This document shows, piece by piece, positions 19,676-28,182 of a DNA stretch of 64,000 bases. Location: NCBI RefSeq assembly GCF_002007205.1, contig NZ_LAZS01000005.1, positions 682,001 to 746,000 of the forward strand, in the 5' to 3' direction. The notes beneath the pieces are model-generated. The model saw nothing but the letters and a program-made list of their open reading frames with translations. It did no database searches and was not told the DNA's origin. Within the stretch, counting starts at the first letter, position 1. Each line of letters starts with the position of its first letter. This DNA is from Ensifer adhaerens (GTDB lineage: Bacteria > Pseudomonadota > Alphaproteobacteria > Rhizobiales > Rhizobiaceae). The position numbers were made by a program, and so were the translations under genes.

Positions 19676-21963
19676 GCTGCTGCGCCCCCGGAACCGAGAT
19701 GGCTCTGAAGATAGACAGGGCCGGGCAGGGGCTGCCGACCACGGAAGAGCTCTGGCTGATGAGCCGGTCGCTCGGCGGCGGCCTGCGCCAGACGGACCTC
19801 AGCGTCCCCGGCGTGCATTGCGGCGCCTGCATCAGCACGATCGAGGGCGCCTTGAAGACACGGCCGGAGGTTGATCGGGCGCGTGTGAACCTTTCCTCGC
19901 GGCGCGTGTCGATCGTCTGGAAGGAAGAGGTAAATGGCGCCCGCACCGATCCGCGCGAACTGGCGCGGGCCATCCGTTCGCGGGGCTACGAGACCCACCT
20001 TTTCGCGCCGGGCGAGGAAGACGGCGACCAGACGCTGAAGAAGCTGGTGCGCGCCGTTGCCGTCTCCGGTTTCGCCTCGGCCAACATCATGCTGCTCTCG
20101 GTCTCCGTCTGGTCGGGGGCGGAAGCTGCGACCCGCGATCTCTTTCACTGGATCTCGGCGCTGATTGCCGCCCCGACGCTGATCTATGCAGGACGTTTCT
20201 TCTATGCGTCGGCCTGGAACGCGCTGAAGCACGGCCGCACCAACATGGATGTGCCGATTGCGCTCGCGATCACGCTTTCCTTCTCGATCTCGCTTTATGA
20301 GACGATCACCCACGGCACCCATGCCTGGTTCGACGGCACGGTGATGCTGCTGTTCTTCCTTTTGATCGGCCGCACGCTCGATCATATGATGCGCGGCCGC
20401 GCCCGTTCGGCGATCAGCAGCCTGGCAAGACTTTCGCCGCGCGGCGCCATGGTGCTCGACGCGGAGGGTGGCCGTGAGTACCGCCCGGTCGACGAAATCA
20501 AGCCCGGCGAAAAGCTGGCGATATCAGCCGGAGAGCGTATCCCAGTCGATGGCCGCATCCTCATGGGTACCAGCGATCTCGACCGTTCGATCGTCAATGG
20601 CGAGAGCGCGCCGGGACCGATCAAGGTCGGCGACACCGTCGAGGCCGGCACGCTGAATCTCACCGGACCGCTGACGATCGAGGCGACGGCTGCGGCGCGC
20701 GACTCGCTGCTTGCCGAGATCATGGGATTGATGGAGGCCGCCGAAGGGGGCAGGGCGCGCTATCGCCGCATCGCCGACCGCGCGGCGCAATATTATTCGC
20801 CGGCGGTGCATCTGCTGGCTCTGCTCAGCTTCATCGGCTGGATGTTCGTCTATGGCGACTTCCATCATGCGATGCTGGTCGCGGTGGCCGTGCTGATCAT
20901 CACCTGCCCCTGCGCGCTCGGCCTTGCGGTGCCGGTCGTGCAGGTGATTGCCGCCGGGCGGCTCTTCCAGAACGGCGTCATGGTCAAGGACGGCTCGGCG
21001 ATGGAGCGGCTTGCCGAGATCGATACGGTTCTGCTCGACAAGACCGGAACACTCACGGTCGGCGAGCCGCGGCTCGTCAATGGCGGGGACATTCAGCCAT
21101 CGATCCTCGCGACGGCGGCGGGGCTCGCCGTTCATTCGCGCCATCCGCTGGCGATGGCCATACATGATGCAGCAAGGCTTGCGCCGGTTGTTGCCGGCGA
21201 GATACGCGAAATCCCCGGCGCCGGCATTGAAGCGCAGACGCAAGCCGGTCTCTACCGGCTTGGCAGCCGCGCCTTTGCCTGCGGCGATGCCGGCGAGGCG
21301 ACCGGCCAGTCGGAAGTGATACTGTCGCTCGATGACCGCGAACTCGCCTGCTTCCGCTTCGAGGACCGGCTCAGGCCGTTCGCCCGCGAGAGCATCGAGG
21401 AGCTTGGACGGCTCGGCCTTTCGACGGGCATTCTTTCGGGCGACCGGGCGCCGGTCGTCGCCGCCCTTGCCAAGCGGGCCGGCATCGACCGTTTCAAGGC
21501 GGAACTGACGCCGCGCGGCAAGGTGGATGAATGCGCGGTGGCGGCCGAGGGCAGGCACCGGGTGCTGATGGTCGGCGACGGCATCAACGACGCACCGGCG
21601 CTCAGGGCAGCCCACGTCTCGATGGCGCCGGCAACGGCCGCCGATGTTGGCCGCCAGGCGGCAGACTTCGTCTTCCTGCACCAGGGGCTGAACGCCGTGC
21701 CGATGGCGATCGATACGTCGCGCCGGGCCGGGCGGCTGATCCGCCAGAACTTTGCCCTGGCGATCGGCTACAACGTCATCGCCGTGCCGATCGCGATCCT
21801 CGGCTATGCGACGCCGCTGATCGCGGCGGTCGCGATGTCGACCTCGTCGGTGATCGTCGTTGCCAATGCCTTGCGTCTGCGCGCTGCGACCGGCAATGTT
21901 GCCGAGGCGGCGCCGGACGGCCGGGCGCCTGCCGCCCTGCGGCCGGTCGGGAGCGCCTCGTGA
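19672..21963 (+). CDS. ccoI: Copper-transporting P1B-type ATPase CcoI (FixI)
   Basis: Copper exporter of 763 residues dedicated to cbb3 oxidase maturation. The N-terminal heavy-metal domain has C50-G-A-C53, preceded by a CC near the N-terminus. Membrane metal site CPC is at 411-413, phosphorylation site DKTGT at 455-459, the HP motif at 490-491 and GDGIND at 634-639. ATG 19672 overlaps ccoH by 4 bp, which discards an in-frame upstream extension. It ends overlapping ccoS. Confidence 0.95.
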   Translation: MSCCAPGTEMALKIDRAGQGLPTTEELWLMSRSLGGGLRQTDLSVPGVHCGACISTIEGALKTRPEVDRARVNLSSRRVSIVWKEEVNGARTDPRELARAIRSRGYETHLFAPGEEDGDQTLKKLVRAVAVSGFASANIMLLSVSVWSGAEAATRDLFHWISALIAAPTLIYAGRFFYASAWNALKHGRTNMDVPIALAITLSFSISLYETITHGTHAWFDGTVMLLFFLLIGRTLDHMMRGRARSAISSLARLSPRGAMVLDAEGGREYRPVDEIKPGEKLAISAGERIPVDGRILMGTSDLDRSIVNGESAPGPIKVGDTVEAGTLNLTGPLTIEATAAARDSLLAEIMGLMEAAEGGRARYRRIADRAAQYYSPAVHLLALLSFIGWMFVYGDFHHAMLVAVAVLIITCPCALGLAVPVVQVIAAGRLFQNGVMVKDGSAMERLAEIDTVLLDKTGTLTVGEPRLVNGGDIQPSILATAAGLAVHSRHPLAMAIHDAARLAPVVAGEIREIPGAGIEAQTQAGLYRLGSRAFACGDAGEATGQSEVILSLDDRELACFRFEDRLRPFARESIEELGRLGLSTGILSGDRAPVVAALAKRAGIDRFKAELTPRGKVDECAVAAEGRHRVLMVGDGINDAPALRAAHVSMAPATAADVGRQAADFVFLHQGLNAVPMAIDTSRRAGRLIRQNFALAIGYNVIAVPIAILGYATPLIAAVAMSTSSVIVVANALRLRAATGNVAEAAPDGRAPAALRPVGSAS

Positions 21964-22118
21964 ATACGCTGATCTATCTCATTCCCATCGCGCTGTTTCT
22001 CGGCGGAATAGGCCTCGTCGCCTTCCTCTGGGCGCTGAAAAGCGGTCAGTATGAGGACCTTGAGGGCGCCTCCTGGCGGGTTCTCGACGATGGCGACGGC
22101 AAGCCTGAAAAGAAGTGA
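21960..22118 (+). CDS. ccoS: cbb3 oxidase maturation protein CcoS
   Basis: Fifty-two-residue membrane protein starting MNTLIYLIPIALFLGGIGL with one helix, then a WALKSGQYEDLEG motif typical of CcoS/FixS. The GTG start overlaps the ccoI stop (GTGA). It takes part in copper/haem insertion into CcoN. It is the last gene of ccoGHIS. Confidence 0.93.
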   Translation: MNTLIYLIPIALFLGGIGLVAFLWALKSGQYEDLEGASWRVLDDGDGKPEKK

Positions 22119-22298
22119 TTTTCTCAGTAATCGCTTGTCCTTAATCGATTTGAATGCCAAAACAACCTCCGCCGTCGCTTCTCGCGCCAGGGCCTTCGAG
22201 AGAGCCCTGCGCAAGGGGGCGAAGTTCAATTCGAAGAGCCGGCTCTGACGCGCTTATCCCGATCGCGCCCGGCACTTCTGTCCAATGGAGGCAATCAC

Positions 22299-23729
22299 GT
22301 GTCACAGGCGGAAATCGGCCTAATCGGTCTCGGCGTCATGGGCTCGAACCTGGCGCTCAACATCGCTGAAAAAGGCAACAAGATCGCGGTCTTCAACCGC
22401 ACCGTCGAAGCGACGCACAAATTCTACGCGGAGGCCGGCGACCTCCAGGGCCAGATCGTGCCCTGCGACACCATTGAAGAGTTTGTCGCCGCCATCCGCC
22501 CGCCGCGCCCGATCATCATCATGATCAAGGCCGGCGAGCCGGTCGACCAGCAGATGGAAATCCTGAAGCCCTATCTCGCCAAGGGCGACATCATGATCGA
22601 TGCCGGCAACGCCAATTTCCGCGACACGATGCGCCGCTTCGAGGCGCTGAAGGATTCGGGGCTTACCTTCATCGGCATGGGTGTTTCCGGCGGTGAGGAA
22701 GGCGCGCGCCACGGTCCGTCAATCATGGTCGGCGGCAAGGAAGAGTCCTGGAAGCGCGTCGAGACCGTGCTGACCTCGATCGCCGCCAAGTATGACAACG
22801 TGCCTTGCGTCGCCTGGCTCGGCGAAAACGGCGCCGGCCACTTCGTCAAGACCATCCACAACGGCATCGAATATGCCGACATGCAGATGATCGCCGAAAT
22901 CTACGGCATCCTGCGCGACGGCCTGAAGATGTCGGCGACCGAGATCGGCGAAGTCTTCGGCACCTGGAACAAGGGCCGTCTCAATTCCTACCTGATCGAG
23001 ATCACCGAGAAGGTGCTGAAGGCGGCCGATCCTTTGACCGGCAAGCCGATCGTCGACCTTATCCTCGACAAGGCCGGCCAGAAGGGCACCGGCAAATGGT
23101 CGGTGATCGAGGCGCAGAACATGGGCGTGCCGGCAACCGGCATCGAGGCGGCGGTTGCCGCGCGCAGCATTTCCTCGATGAAGGACGAGCGCGAAGCGGC
23201 CGAGAAGATCCTCGGCCTTCCCGCAGTCGGCGAGTTCAAGGTTGCCGACAAGGCAGCCTTCATCAAGGATCTCGAAAGCGCGCTGCTTGCCGCCAAGATC
23301 GGCGCCTATGCGCAAGGCTTCGCCGTGATGTCGGCGGCCTCGAAGGAGTTCAACTGGAACCTGCCGATGCCGACCATTGCCAAGATCTGGCGCGCCGGCT
23401 GCATCATCCGCTCGCAGTTCCTTGACGAGATCACCACGGCCTTCACCAAGGCGCCTGACGTCGCCAACCTTATCGTCACGCCGGCCTTTGCCGGCATGGT
23501 CAAGGAAACCGACGGGGCATTGCGCCGCGTCGTCTCGGCAGCGGTTCTCGGCGGCCTGCCGGTCCCGGCGCTCGCTTCGGCCCTTGGCTACTTCGACAGC
23601 TACCGCCGCGGCCGCGGCACGGCCAATGTCATCCAGGCGCAGCGCGACTTCTTCGGCGCCCATGGCTTCGACCGCATCGACGGCGCCGACAGCCACCACG
23701 GCCCGTGGGGCAGCGGCCTCAACGCCTGA
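22299..23729 (+). CDS. gnd: 6-phosphogluconate dehydrogenase (decarboxylating)
   Basis: Cytosolic NADP-dependent oxidative decarboxylase of the pentose phosphate pathway: 6-phosphogluconate to ribulose 5-phosphate and CO2. It is full length at 476 residues. The nucleotide-binding GLGVMGSNLALN is at 10-21, the substrate signature DAGNANFRDT and GMGVSGGEEGARHGPSIM follow, and the catalytic-lysine region reads GHFVKTIHNGIEYADMQ. GTG 22299 follows AATGGAGGCAATCAC. It is monocistronic with a strong terminator. Confidence 0.96.
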   Translation: MSQAEIGLIGLGVMGSNLALNIAEKGNKIAVFNRTVEATHKFYAEAGDLQGQIVPCDTIEEFVAAIRPPRPIIIMIKAGEPVDQQMEILKPYLAKGDIMIDAGNANFRDTMRRFEALKDSGLTFIGMGVSGGEEGARHGPSIMVGGKEESWKRVETVLTSIAAKYDNVPCVAWLGENGAGHFVKTIHNGIEYADMQMIAEIYGILRDGLKMSATEIGEVFGTWNKGRLNSYLIEITEKVLKAADPLTGKPIVDLILDKAGQKGTGKWSVIEAQNMGVPATGIEAAVAARSISSMKDEREAAEKILGLPAVGEFKVADKAAFIKDLESALLAAKIGAYAQGFAVMSAASKEFNWNLPMPTIAKIWRAGCIIRSQFLDEITTAFTKAPDVANLIVTPAFAGMVKETDGALRRVVSAAVLGGLPVPALASALGYFDSYRRGRGTANVIQAQRDFFGAHGFDRIDGADSHHGPWGSGLNA

Positions 23730-23751
23730 GCGTTCGGGTAAACAGATCAAT

Positions 23752-23784
23752 GCGGGGCGGCCTTCGGGTCGCCCCGTTTTCGTT
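23752..23784 (+). terminator. Rho-independent terminator after gnd
   Basis: GCGGGGCGGCC-TTCG-GGTCGCCCCG hairpin followed by TTTTCGTTT. Confidence 0.85.
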
Positions 23785-23811
23785 TGGGGATCGTGATGCC
23801 CGGACTGGATG

Positions 23812-24000
23812 CTAGCCTGTCACCGAGACAAGTGCCGATCGTTCCGCGGTTGACCCGCCGCCTGACGCGCTGGGATTGGAACAGGACTTGATCGGCAGGA
23901 CGGCGAAAAGCGAGGCAATCATCAGCACAACGATGATCAACACCAGCCTGTCGGTGAAGGCGGCGCGAAAGATCTGAAACACAAAGTGTTTGGTCTTCAT
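23812..24000 (-). CDS. Hypothetical small membrane protein
   Basis: Frame of 62 residues starting MKTKHFVFQIFRAAFTDRLV, with one hydrophobic segment (about 20-38, IIVVLMIASLFAVLPI) and a Ser/Gly-rich tail. There is no recognised family and only a weak ribosome site, so coding status is uncertain. It points toward the gnd terminator. Confidence 0.4.
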   Translation of the reverse strand: MKTKHFVFQIFRAAFTDRLVLIIVVLMIASLFAVLPIKSCSNPSASGGGSTAERSALVSVTG

Positions 24001-24179
24001 CGTGCCCACGCGCTTTCATCGCCATCTGTGCTGATGGCTTGCCTGCACCGTGGACGTCATGCGTCCGTTCCTTTGAATGTACGTCAGACGGGAAACGGCC
24101 GAAAGTGCCGATTGTTGCCGGCTGGGGCTTGTGCACCGCGTGACGCCAGTTGTCCCAAAGACCCCTGGCGGGCGCGCGG

Positions 24180-24533
24180 CTAGCGCCGAGAAGCGCGACG
24201 GCCGTCGCGGGTTCGGCTGCGTTCGCCAGGGTGCTGCGAACCCCGCATCGTTTCGCGCTCATCCGTTCGACGCGGGAACGGCGTAACCGTGTTTGCCGGC
24301 GACGAGCGGCGGCGCCGTTGCCGCAGCTTGCCCAGCCTCTTTGGCGGATCGACAAAGATCACCAGCAGAAAGCCGATGGCCATGAGCAGATAGGCCGGGA
24401 TACCGGTCGTTGCGCTGCCGACGAAGGCGCAAAGCATGGCGAACGCAAGATAGAGGCCGATGGTCAAGGGATTGGACAGGAAGCCCCACGCGCGGTCGGT
24501 CAGCCTGTCTTTCCATGCAATTCTCGATGTCAT
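24180..24533 (-). CDS. Hypothetical two-helix membrane protein with basic tail
   Basis: About 117 residues. WKDRLTDRAWGFLSNPLTIGLYLAF leads into two predicted helices (about 25-43 and 47-63), then a strongly basic tail (KRLGKLRQRRRR and many later Arg). No family is recognised. The start may be 24533 or 24542; neither has a strong ribosome site. The membrane part looks real, the tail less so. Confidence 0.4.
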   Translation of the reverse strand: MTSRIAWKDRLTDRAWGFLSNPLTIGLYLAFAMLCAFVGSATTGIPAYLLMAIGFLLVIFVDPPKRLGKLRQRRRRSSPANTVTPFPRRTDERETMRGSQHPGERSRTRDGRRASRR

Positions 24534-24542
24534 GCCGAACAT

Positions 24543-24871
24543 CACCTGTCTCAAAGTGATTGGCAGCTTTTTGTTTGCTGCGATGGCGCCCCAGCCCGTG
24601 CAATATGTGACCGGTGCATGGCGCGGCAATGACACTCAGACCTTTGGCGGCAAGAGTCGGACCAAAGTCCCATCGATTTCACGGCGTGATAAGTTAGGAT
24701 CGGTGGGCGTTGCCACGGCAGCGCCACAAGAACCTAGTTTTTTCAGTACCGATTTAGAGCAGGGTCGCGTTGTGCGTTCGGGCTCTGCTTGCAGGTCCTC
24801 GGTCCCGCCGAGGAAGGCGGTGACTGCGAAATGCTGGGCGCCGGCGCGCGACGCCCAGCTTGCTTTATGCC
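24543..24871. other. Intergenic region without supported gene
   Basis: About 330 bp between the small membrane-protein gene and the 3' end of the ABC-F gene. Open frames here lack family resemblance and ribosome sites. I see no repeat or clear terminator. Confidence 0.35.
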
Positions 24872-26494
24872 TCAGCTGCGAAGACCCGGCGCTTCCTGGC
24901 CGGTGCGCGCGACATATTCCGTGTAACCGCCGCCATACTGATGGATGCCCTCGGGCGTCAGCTCCAGCACACGGTTGGAAAGGGCTGAGAGGAAGTGGCG
25001 GTCGTGCGACACGAAGAGCATGGTGCCTTCGTAGTCCGCGAGCGCCTTGATCAGCATTTCCTTGGTGTCGAGATCGAGGTGGTTGGTCGGCTCGTCGAGC
25101 ACGAGCAGGTTCGGCGGGTCGAAGAGCATGATCGCCATGACGAGGCGCGCCTTCTCGCCGCCCGAAAGCACCCGGCACTTCTTCTCGACATCGTCGCCGG
25201 AAAAGCCGAAGCAGCCGGCAAGGGCGCGCAGCGGCGCCTGGCCGGCCTGCGGGAAGGTGTCTTCGAGCTGCTGCAGCACCGTGCGGTCGCCATCGAGCAC
25301 GTCCATCGCATGCTGGGCGAAGTAGCCCATCTTGACGCTGGCGCCGAGCGCGACGTTGCCTTCGTCCGGCTCGGTCGAGCCGGCGACAAGCTTCAGGAGC
25401 GTCGACTTTCCGGCGCCGTTGATGCCCATGATGCACCAGCGCTCGCGACGGCGCACCATGAAGTCGAGACCTTCATAGATGCTGCGGCTGCCGTATTTCT
25501 TGTGCACGCCCTTGATGTTGATGACGTCTTCGCCGGAACGCGGCGCCGGGCGGAATTCGAAGGCGACGGTCTGGCGGCGCTTCGGCGGCTCGACCCTGTC
25601 GATCTTTTCGAGCTTCTTCACCCGGCTCTGCACCTGGGAGGCGTGCGAGGCGCGCGCCTTGAAGCGCTCGATGAACTTGATTTCCTTGGCGAGCATCGCC
25701 TGCTGGCGCTCGAACTGCGCCTGCTGCTGCTTCTCGTTCTGGGCGCGCTGCTGCTCGTAGAAGCCGTAGTCGCCCGAATAGGCATTGAGCTGACCGCCGT
25801 CGATCTCGACGATCTTGGTGATGATGCGGTTCATGAACTCGCGGTCGTGCGAGGTCATCATCAGCGCGCCGTCATAGTTCTTCAGGAAGTCTTCGAGCCA
25901 GATCAGGCTTTCGAGATCGAGATGGTTGCTTGGTTCGTCGAGCAGCATCACGTCAGGGCGCATGAGCAGAATGCGGGCGAGCGCCACGCGCATCTTCCAG
26001 CCGCCCGAGAGCTTGCCGACGTCACCGTCCATCATTTCCTGGGAAAAGCTCAGGCCCGCCAGCACTTCGCGAGCGCGGCCTTCGAGCGCGTAGCCGTCGA
26101 GCTCCTCGTAGCGCGCCTGCACCTCGCCGTAACGCTCGATGATCGCGTCCATCTCGTCGAGGCGATCCGGATCGACCATGGCGGCCTCGAGCTCGCGCAG
26201 TTCGGCGGCGACTTCGCTCACCGGTCCGGCGCCGTTCATCACTTCGGAAACAGCGCTGTTGCCGGACATCTCGCCGACGTCCTGGTTGAAGTAGCCGATG
26301 GTGACGCCCTTATCGACGGCGACCTGGCCTTCGTCCGGGATTTCCTCGCCGGTGATCATGCGAAAGAGCGAGGACTTGCCGGCGCCGTTCGGACCGACGA
26401 GACCGACCTTTTCGCCGCGGTTGAGGGCGGCGGAGGCTTCGATGAAAAGGATGCGGTGGCTGAGCTGCTTGCTGATGTTTTCGATACGGATCAT
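24872..26494 (-). CDS. ABC-F family ATPase (ribosome-associated)
   Basis: Soluble protein of 540 residues with two ABC domains and no membrane part. The first Walker A is GPNGAGKS (about 34-41), the second GINGAGKS (about 350). Signatures are LSGGWKMR and LSGGEKAR, and the Walker B segments read LLDEPSNHLD and VLDEPTNHLD. The inter-domain arm is rich in Gln/Arg/Lys (EQQRAQNEKQQQAQFERQQ). The length is close to EttA/YbiT-type factors that act at the ribosomal E site. ATG 26494 starts MIRIENISKQ. It is a single gene. Confidence 0.9.
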   Translation of the reverse strand: MIRIENISKQLSHRILFIEASAALNRGEKVGLVGPNGAGKSSLFRMITGEEIPDEGQVAVDKGVTIGYFNQDVGEMSGNSAVSEVMNGAGPVSEVAAELRELEAAMVDPDRLDEMDAIIERYGEVQARYEELDGYALEGRAREVLAGLSFSQEMMDGDVGKLSGGWKMRVALARILLMRPDVMLLDEPSNHLDLESLIWLEDFLKNYDGALMMTSHDREFMNRIITKIVEIDGGQLNAYSGDYGFYEQQRAQNEKQQQAQFERQQAMLAKEIKFIERFKARASHASQVQSRVKKLEKIDRVEPPKRRQTVAFEFRPAPRSGEDVINIKGVHKKYGSRSIYEGLDFMVRRRERWCIMGINGAGKSTLLKLVAGSTEPDEGNVALGASVKMGYFAQHAMDVLDGDRTVLQQLEDTFPQAGQAPLRALAGCFGFSGDDVEKKCRVLSGGEKARLVMAIMLFDPPNLLVLDEPTNHLDLDTKEMLIKALADYEGTMLFVSHDRHFLSALSNRVLELTPEGIHQYGGGYTEYVARTGQEAPGLRS

Positions 26495-26606
26495 GTCTGC
26501 GGTAGCCTGAAGGGAGGAGCGGGGCGCAGTCGCGCCCAATTGTTGCCCCGGCCTGTCGCAGGTTTCTGCGTCACAAGCAAGACTTGAGGGCTGTTTTCAG
26601 CCGTTC

Positions 26607-27662
26607 CTAGGCGCGCAAACCGCGGGTGATCGGCGGCTGGAACTCGGGCTGGCTGAGGCTCTGCAGCGTTTCTGGCGGCTGGCCATCGATATGGCCGATC
26701 ACCGCTTTTGCCAGTTCCCGACCGGCAATCCGGATGTCCTCATACATGGTCATGACCTCCGGGCGAAGCCAGCGCAGGAAGTCGCTCGGGGACTTTGAGA
26801 CCATGTCGCAGTCTTCGCCGAGCTTCTTCTTGGCCATCTCCAGACCGGCGATCAGAGCGATCGCGCCGGAGCCGCTGCCCGAGACGATGCCGTCGGGCGC
26901 GTCCGCCGAGCGCATCAGCACCTCGAAGGCATCGCGGATCTCGACCAGCGAATGGTCGATGTTGGTCTGGTGGAAGCTGACCGCGTCCGCCTGGAAGTCG
27001 CGTAGGCCCCGCTCGAAGCCGGCACGCATGTGCGAATAGAAGGTGAGGTGCGGCGGCGGCTCGAGCAGCACCAGCTTCCGCCGGCCGCGGGCGACGAGCT
27101 TGCGCACCGCCTCATAGGCGAAACGCTCGTTGTCGAAGTCGTGGTAGGGGTGGACGATCCCCATTTCGGTGCGGCCGTGGGTGACGAAGGGCAGGCCGCG
27201 CTCCGTCAGCAACGCCACGCGCGGATCATGCGGCTCGGTGCGCGAGATGATCACGCCGTCGGCAGCGCCGGTGTCGAGGATGTAGCGAATCGGCGCCAGC
27301 GCATCCTTGACGGCGCTATAGGGGGTGACAACCAGGTGATAGGGCGTGCCGGCGAGGATCTCGGTGATGCCGACGACCATCGGGCTGGTAATGCCCATGA
27401 TCTCTTCTTCCAGCGTCAGGACGAGGCTGATGACATTGGTCTTGCCGGTGCGCAGGCGCACGCCGGCGCGATTCGGCTGGTAGCCGATCTGCTTGGCGAC
27501 AAGGCGCACGCGTTCCTTGGTTTCGGCGCCGATGTCGGGCGCGTCCTTCAGCGCCCGTGACACCGTGGTAATTCCGAGCCCGGTCATGAAGGCGATCGTC
27601 TTCAGCGTCGGCCTGGCTCCTTCCGGCAGCGTCTGCGGCCTGTTTTTCGTCTTGCTGTCCAT
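26607..27662 (-). CDS. LacI-family transcriptional regulator
   Basis: Sugar-responsive regulator of 351 residues. The N-terminal helix-turn-helix is LKTIAFMTGLGITTVSRALKDAPDIG with hinge GYQPNRAGVRLRTGKTN, followed by a periplasmic-binding-type ligand domain. The HTH resembles that of the S. meliloti alpha-glucoside regulator AglR. ATG 27662 removes a ten-codon extension. It is divergent from the sugar ABC operon with 520 bp between them holding several LacI-type palindromes, so it probably represses that operon and perhaps itself. Confidence 0.88.
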   Translation of the reverse strand: MDSKTKNRPQTLPEGARPTLKTIAFMTGLGITTVSRALKDAPDIGAETKERVRLVAKQIGYQPNRAGVRLRTGKTNVISLVLTLEEEIMGITSPMVVGITEILAGTPYHLVVTPYSAVKDALAPIRYILDTGAADGVIISRTEPHDPRVALLTERGLPFVTHGRTEMGIVHPYHDFDNERFAYEAVRKLVARGRRKLVLLEPPPHLTFYSHMRAGFERGLRDFQADAVSFHQTNIDHSLVEIRDAFEVLMRSADAPDGIVSGSGSGAIALIAGLEMAKKKLGEDCDMVSKSPSDFLRWLRPEVMTMYEDIRIAGRELAKAVIGHIDGQPPETLQSLSQPEFQPPITRGLRA

Positions 27663-27831
27663 TGCCGTCACCCACCCACTCTCTTGCCGCACGCCGCCCG
27701 TTTGCCCAAACGGCAGCGAAGCGCGTCGGTTCAGTCCCGTCCGCTGCGCCGTCGCCCTGTTACGTCATCGCCTTATATACGAAAAGTCGTTGGCGGCTAT
27801 GCTGCTTTGGATGGATCAAATTGCTTCAAAT

Positions 27832-27845
27832 CTGTAACGATACAG
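27832..27845. promoter_or_regulatory. LacI-type operator-like site near the regulator gene
   Basis: CTGTAACGATACAG, an imperfect palindrome centred on CG, 170 bp upstream of the LacI-family gene. It shares GTAACG with the sites at 28156 and 43895. Confidence 0.45.
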
Positions 27846-28101
27846 TTGTGATGTCGAGCGTTTTCGTTGCTGCGCTGCGAAAGATCGAGCGGACTGGTTG
27901 AATCACGGCCTTCGGTGCGTGCTTTTTGCGCTTGCGAGATGGCGGCCTCCGTGTCGCTTTGGCGTCCTCGCAGAAAAGCCATGAGATTCAGCGCGATATA
28001 AGAGACTGCTGCACGCTGCGAAGGGGACGGTGGCGGGCACAAAGCGCTTTGGATAGCGCCTGTCATCTGCACGCAATGGGTGTTTTTTAAGATTCTGTTT
28101 A

Positions 28102-28141
28102 AATCGATTGTGGTGGGTGTTGCGTCCTGTAATCGATTGCA
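28102..28141. promoter_or_regulatory. Paired AATCGATT operators
   Basis: TGTAATCGATTGCA (28128-28141) fits the LacI-family consensus TGnAAnCGnTTnCA. A second AATCGATT core (28102-28109) lies 29 bp upstream. Both precede the binding-protein gene by 40-80 bp. Confidence 0.55.
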
Positions 28142-28155
28142 CTAAGTTTTTTACG

Positions 28156-28165
28156 GTAACGTTAC
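28156..28165. promoter_or_regulatory. GTAACGTTAC palindrome before the binding-protein gene
   Basis: Perfect 10-bp palindrome centred on CG, 17 bp before the ATG at 28183, overlapping the expected leader. It is a candidate operator for the LacI-family protein. Confidence 0.5.
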
Positions 28166-28182
28166 AGTGAGGGAGGAGACTC

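Larger units (their letters stand above)
27663..28182. promoter_or_regulatory. Divergent regulatory region of the mannoside operon
   Basis: 520 bp with no supported gene. Relatively A/T-rich from 28070 to 28160. It holds the operator-like palindromes listed separately and a good ribosome site (GAGGGAGGAGAC) before the binding-protein gene. Confidence 0.6.
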
